A DNA stretch of 6,613 bases, from contig JAEUJR010000560.1 of assembly GCA_016793585.1 (NCBI GenBank), positions 1 to 6,613 of the forward strand. Reading direction: 5' to 3'. Positions 6,172 through 6,613 of this stretch are shown here, in pieces. A program made the position numbers and the translations under genes. The notes beneath the pieces are model-generated. The model did not search any database. It saw only the letters and a list, made by a program, of their open reading frames with translations, and had not been told where the DNA came from. The DNA is from Archangium sp. Lineage in GTDB: Bacteria > Myxococcota > Myxococcia > Myxococcales > Myxococcaceae. Positions within the stretch are counted from its first letter, which is position 1. Each line of letters begins with the position of its first letter.

Positions 6172-6400
6172 TTCCCAGTTCGACTCTCGCCTCCGCTCGC
6201 CACATTCGCTGTGGCTGTGGATCAGCCGACTCGATGGAGCCACCGCTCATCAGGCGAGCTTCGTCTTCGTCTCACGACGTTCCCAGTTCGACTCTCGCCT
6301 CCGCTCGCCACACTCGCTGTGGCTGTGGATCAGCCGACTCGATGGAGCCACCGCTCATCAGGCGAGCTTCGTCTTCGTCTCACGACGTTCCCAGTTCGAC
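6172..6400. repeat. 108-bp tandem direct repeat, two full copies plus 13-bp partial third
   Basis: Copy 1 is 6172-6279, copy 2 is 6280-6387, and 6388-6400 repeats the first 13 bases (ttcccagttcgac). The two full copies differ at one position only (T6205 versus C6313). Each copy holds inverted repeats: GCCACA-ttcgc-TGTGGC (6199-6215 in copy 1), GGCTG-tggat-CAGCC (6213-6227), a bulged GATGGAGC-CACC-GCTCATC (6233-6251), and a longer-range GCTCGCC/GGCGAGC pair (6195-6201 and 6253-6259). The location directly after the operon's last stop, together with no convincing gene in it, suggests a non-coding repeat element, possibly acting in transcript ending. Its wider distribution cannot be judged here. 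Confidence 0.93.
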
Positions 6401-6415
6401 ACGACGAAGCCCCAT

Positions 6416-6444
6416 GAGCGGGCCCTTTCGACGGGGCACGGCTC
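6416..6444. terminator. Candidate hairpin between convergent genes (weak)
   Basis: GAGC (6416-6419) pairs with GCTC (6441-6444), and inside it GGGC with GCCC, around an 8-base loop, with one mismatch and one bulge. It lies between the convergent operon and the small basic-protein gene and could end transcripts from either side. There is no T-tract on either strand, so it is not a standard intrinsic terminator. The remaining bases to 6477 show nothing else. Confidence 0.22.
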
Positions 6445-6477
6445 ACGAGGCCTCTGTCACTTCGAAACTGCCAGACT

Positions 6478-6594
6478 TCAGTACTTGCCCTTCGCCTTGC
6501 GGGCGCGCACGCGGCGGCGCTTGAGCGCGGCCTTCTTCACCTTCGCGCGGTTCTTCAGCTTCTTCTTCGAGCGGTTCGACTTCACGGCAGGCAT
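6478..6594 (-). CDS. 38-residue highly basic small protein
   Basis: The frame runs from ATG (6594) to TGA (6478-6480). The peptide begins MPAVKSNRSKKKLKNRAKVK and ends in RARKAKGKY. Nineteen of 38 residues are Lys or Arg (12 Lys, 7 Arg) and none is acidic. Translation is well supported: AAGGAGG lies six bases upstream of the ATG, the best ribosome binding site in the window. Lys codons are all AAG and Arg codons all CGC, consistent with real coding in a GC-rich genome. The protein probably binds nucleic acid: a small ribosome-associated protein (in the manner of bTHX or other basic ribosomal peptides) or a DNA-binding basic peptide are both plausible, but I do not recognise the family. It converges on the operon, and its promoter lies beyond the right edge. 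Confidence 0.8.
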   Translation of the reverse strand: MPAVKSNRSKKKLKNRAKVKKAALKRRRVRARKAKGKY

Positions 6595-6600
6595 GGGTGC

Positions 6601-6607
6601 CCTCCTT
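6601..6607 (-). promoter_or_regulatory. Strong Shine-Dalgarno of the basic small protein
   Basis: On the minus strand AAGGAGG lies six bases before the ATG at 6594. This is a near-ideal match to the anti-Shine-Dalgarno at good spacing. It implies high translation and is the main reason to accept the 38-residue frame as a gene. Confidence 0.85.
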
Positions 6608-6613
6608 GGGTGT

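Noticed and set aside
6272..6358. 28-codon minus-strand frame inside the second 108-bp copy, starting in a TGATGA context
   Set aside because: No Shine-Dalgarno sequence. In copy 1 the same start reads into antisense of the upstream gene without the equivalent stop, so it is not a conserved unit.
6172..6400. CRISPR or tRNA-like array
   Set aside because: Only two adjacent copies without spacers, and no cloverleaf with acceptor stem or T-loop could be drawn.
6132..6524. Plus-strand frames running through the 108-bp repeat with a 36-residue internal repeat
   Set aside because: 108 is divisible by three, so frames stay open through both copies. There is no ribosome binding site, the frames begin inside the DUF4177-like gene, and one runs into the basic small gene on the other strand.

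Overview
The window is strongly GC-rich, with G or C at most third codon positions. It carries a Hanks-type Ser/Thr kinase with the HRDISPDN catalytic loop, a C-terminal PEGA domain, and neighbouring lipoproteins with Gly/Ser/Ala-rich linkers. This combination is typical of myxobacteria (Myxococcota). The phylum is an inference from gene style; no marker gene is present to confirm it.

Layout: (1) 1-459, minus strand: the N-terminal part of an exported protein with a discoidin (F5/8 type C)-like domain, running off the left edge. (2) 460-554: a divergent intergenic region rich in palindromes, presumably holding promoters for both sides. (3) 555-6169, plus strand: a tight five-gene block made of a transmembrane Ser/Thr kinase with PEGA domain, an exported TPR/coiled-coil protein with two membrane segments, two paralogous lipoproteins on low-complexity Gly-rich stalks, and a small exported DUF4177-like protein. 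Junctions are 2-bp gaps or 4-bp ATGA-type overlaps, so this is almost certainly one operon. (4) 6170-6477: non-coding, with two near-identical 108-bp tandem repeats plus a partial third copy, then a weak hairpin. (5) 6478-6594, minus strand: a 38-residue, extremely basic protein with a near-perfect Shine-Dalgarno sequence, converging on the operon.

How the genes may work together (inference): the kinase spans the inner membrane, with its catalytic domain inside and a PEGA domain outside. The TPR protein is periplasmic or inner-membrane attached. The two lipoproteins display related, probably beta-rich, disulfide-containing domains on flexible stalks at the envelope. This is plausibly a kinase-linked envelope or cell-surface module whose signal is unknown. 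Nothing in the sequence identifies a classical defence, secretion or biosynthetic system. The most unusual items are the paralogous stalked lipoprotein pair with an 18-bp coding minisatellite, the 108-bp tandem repeat, and the tiny basic protein.
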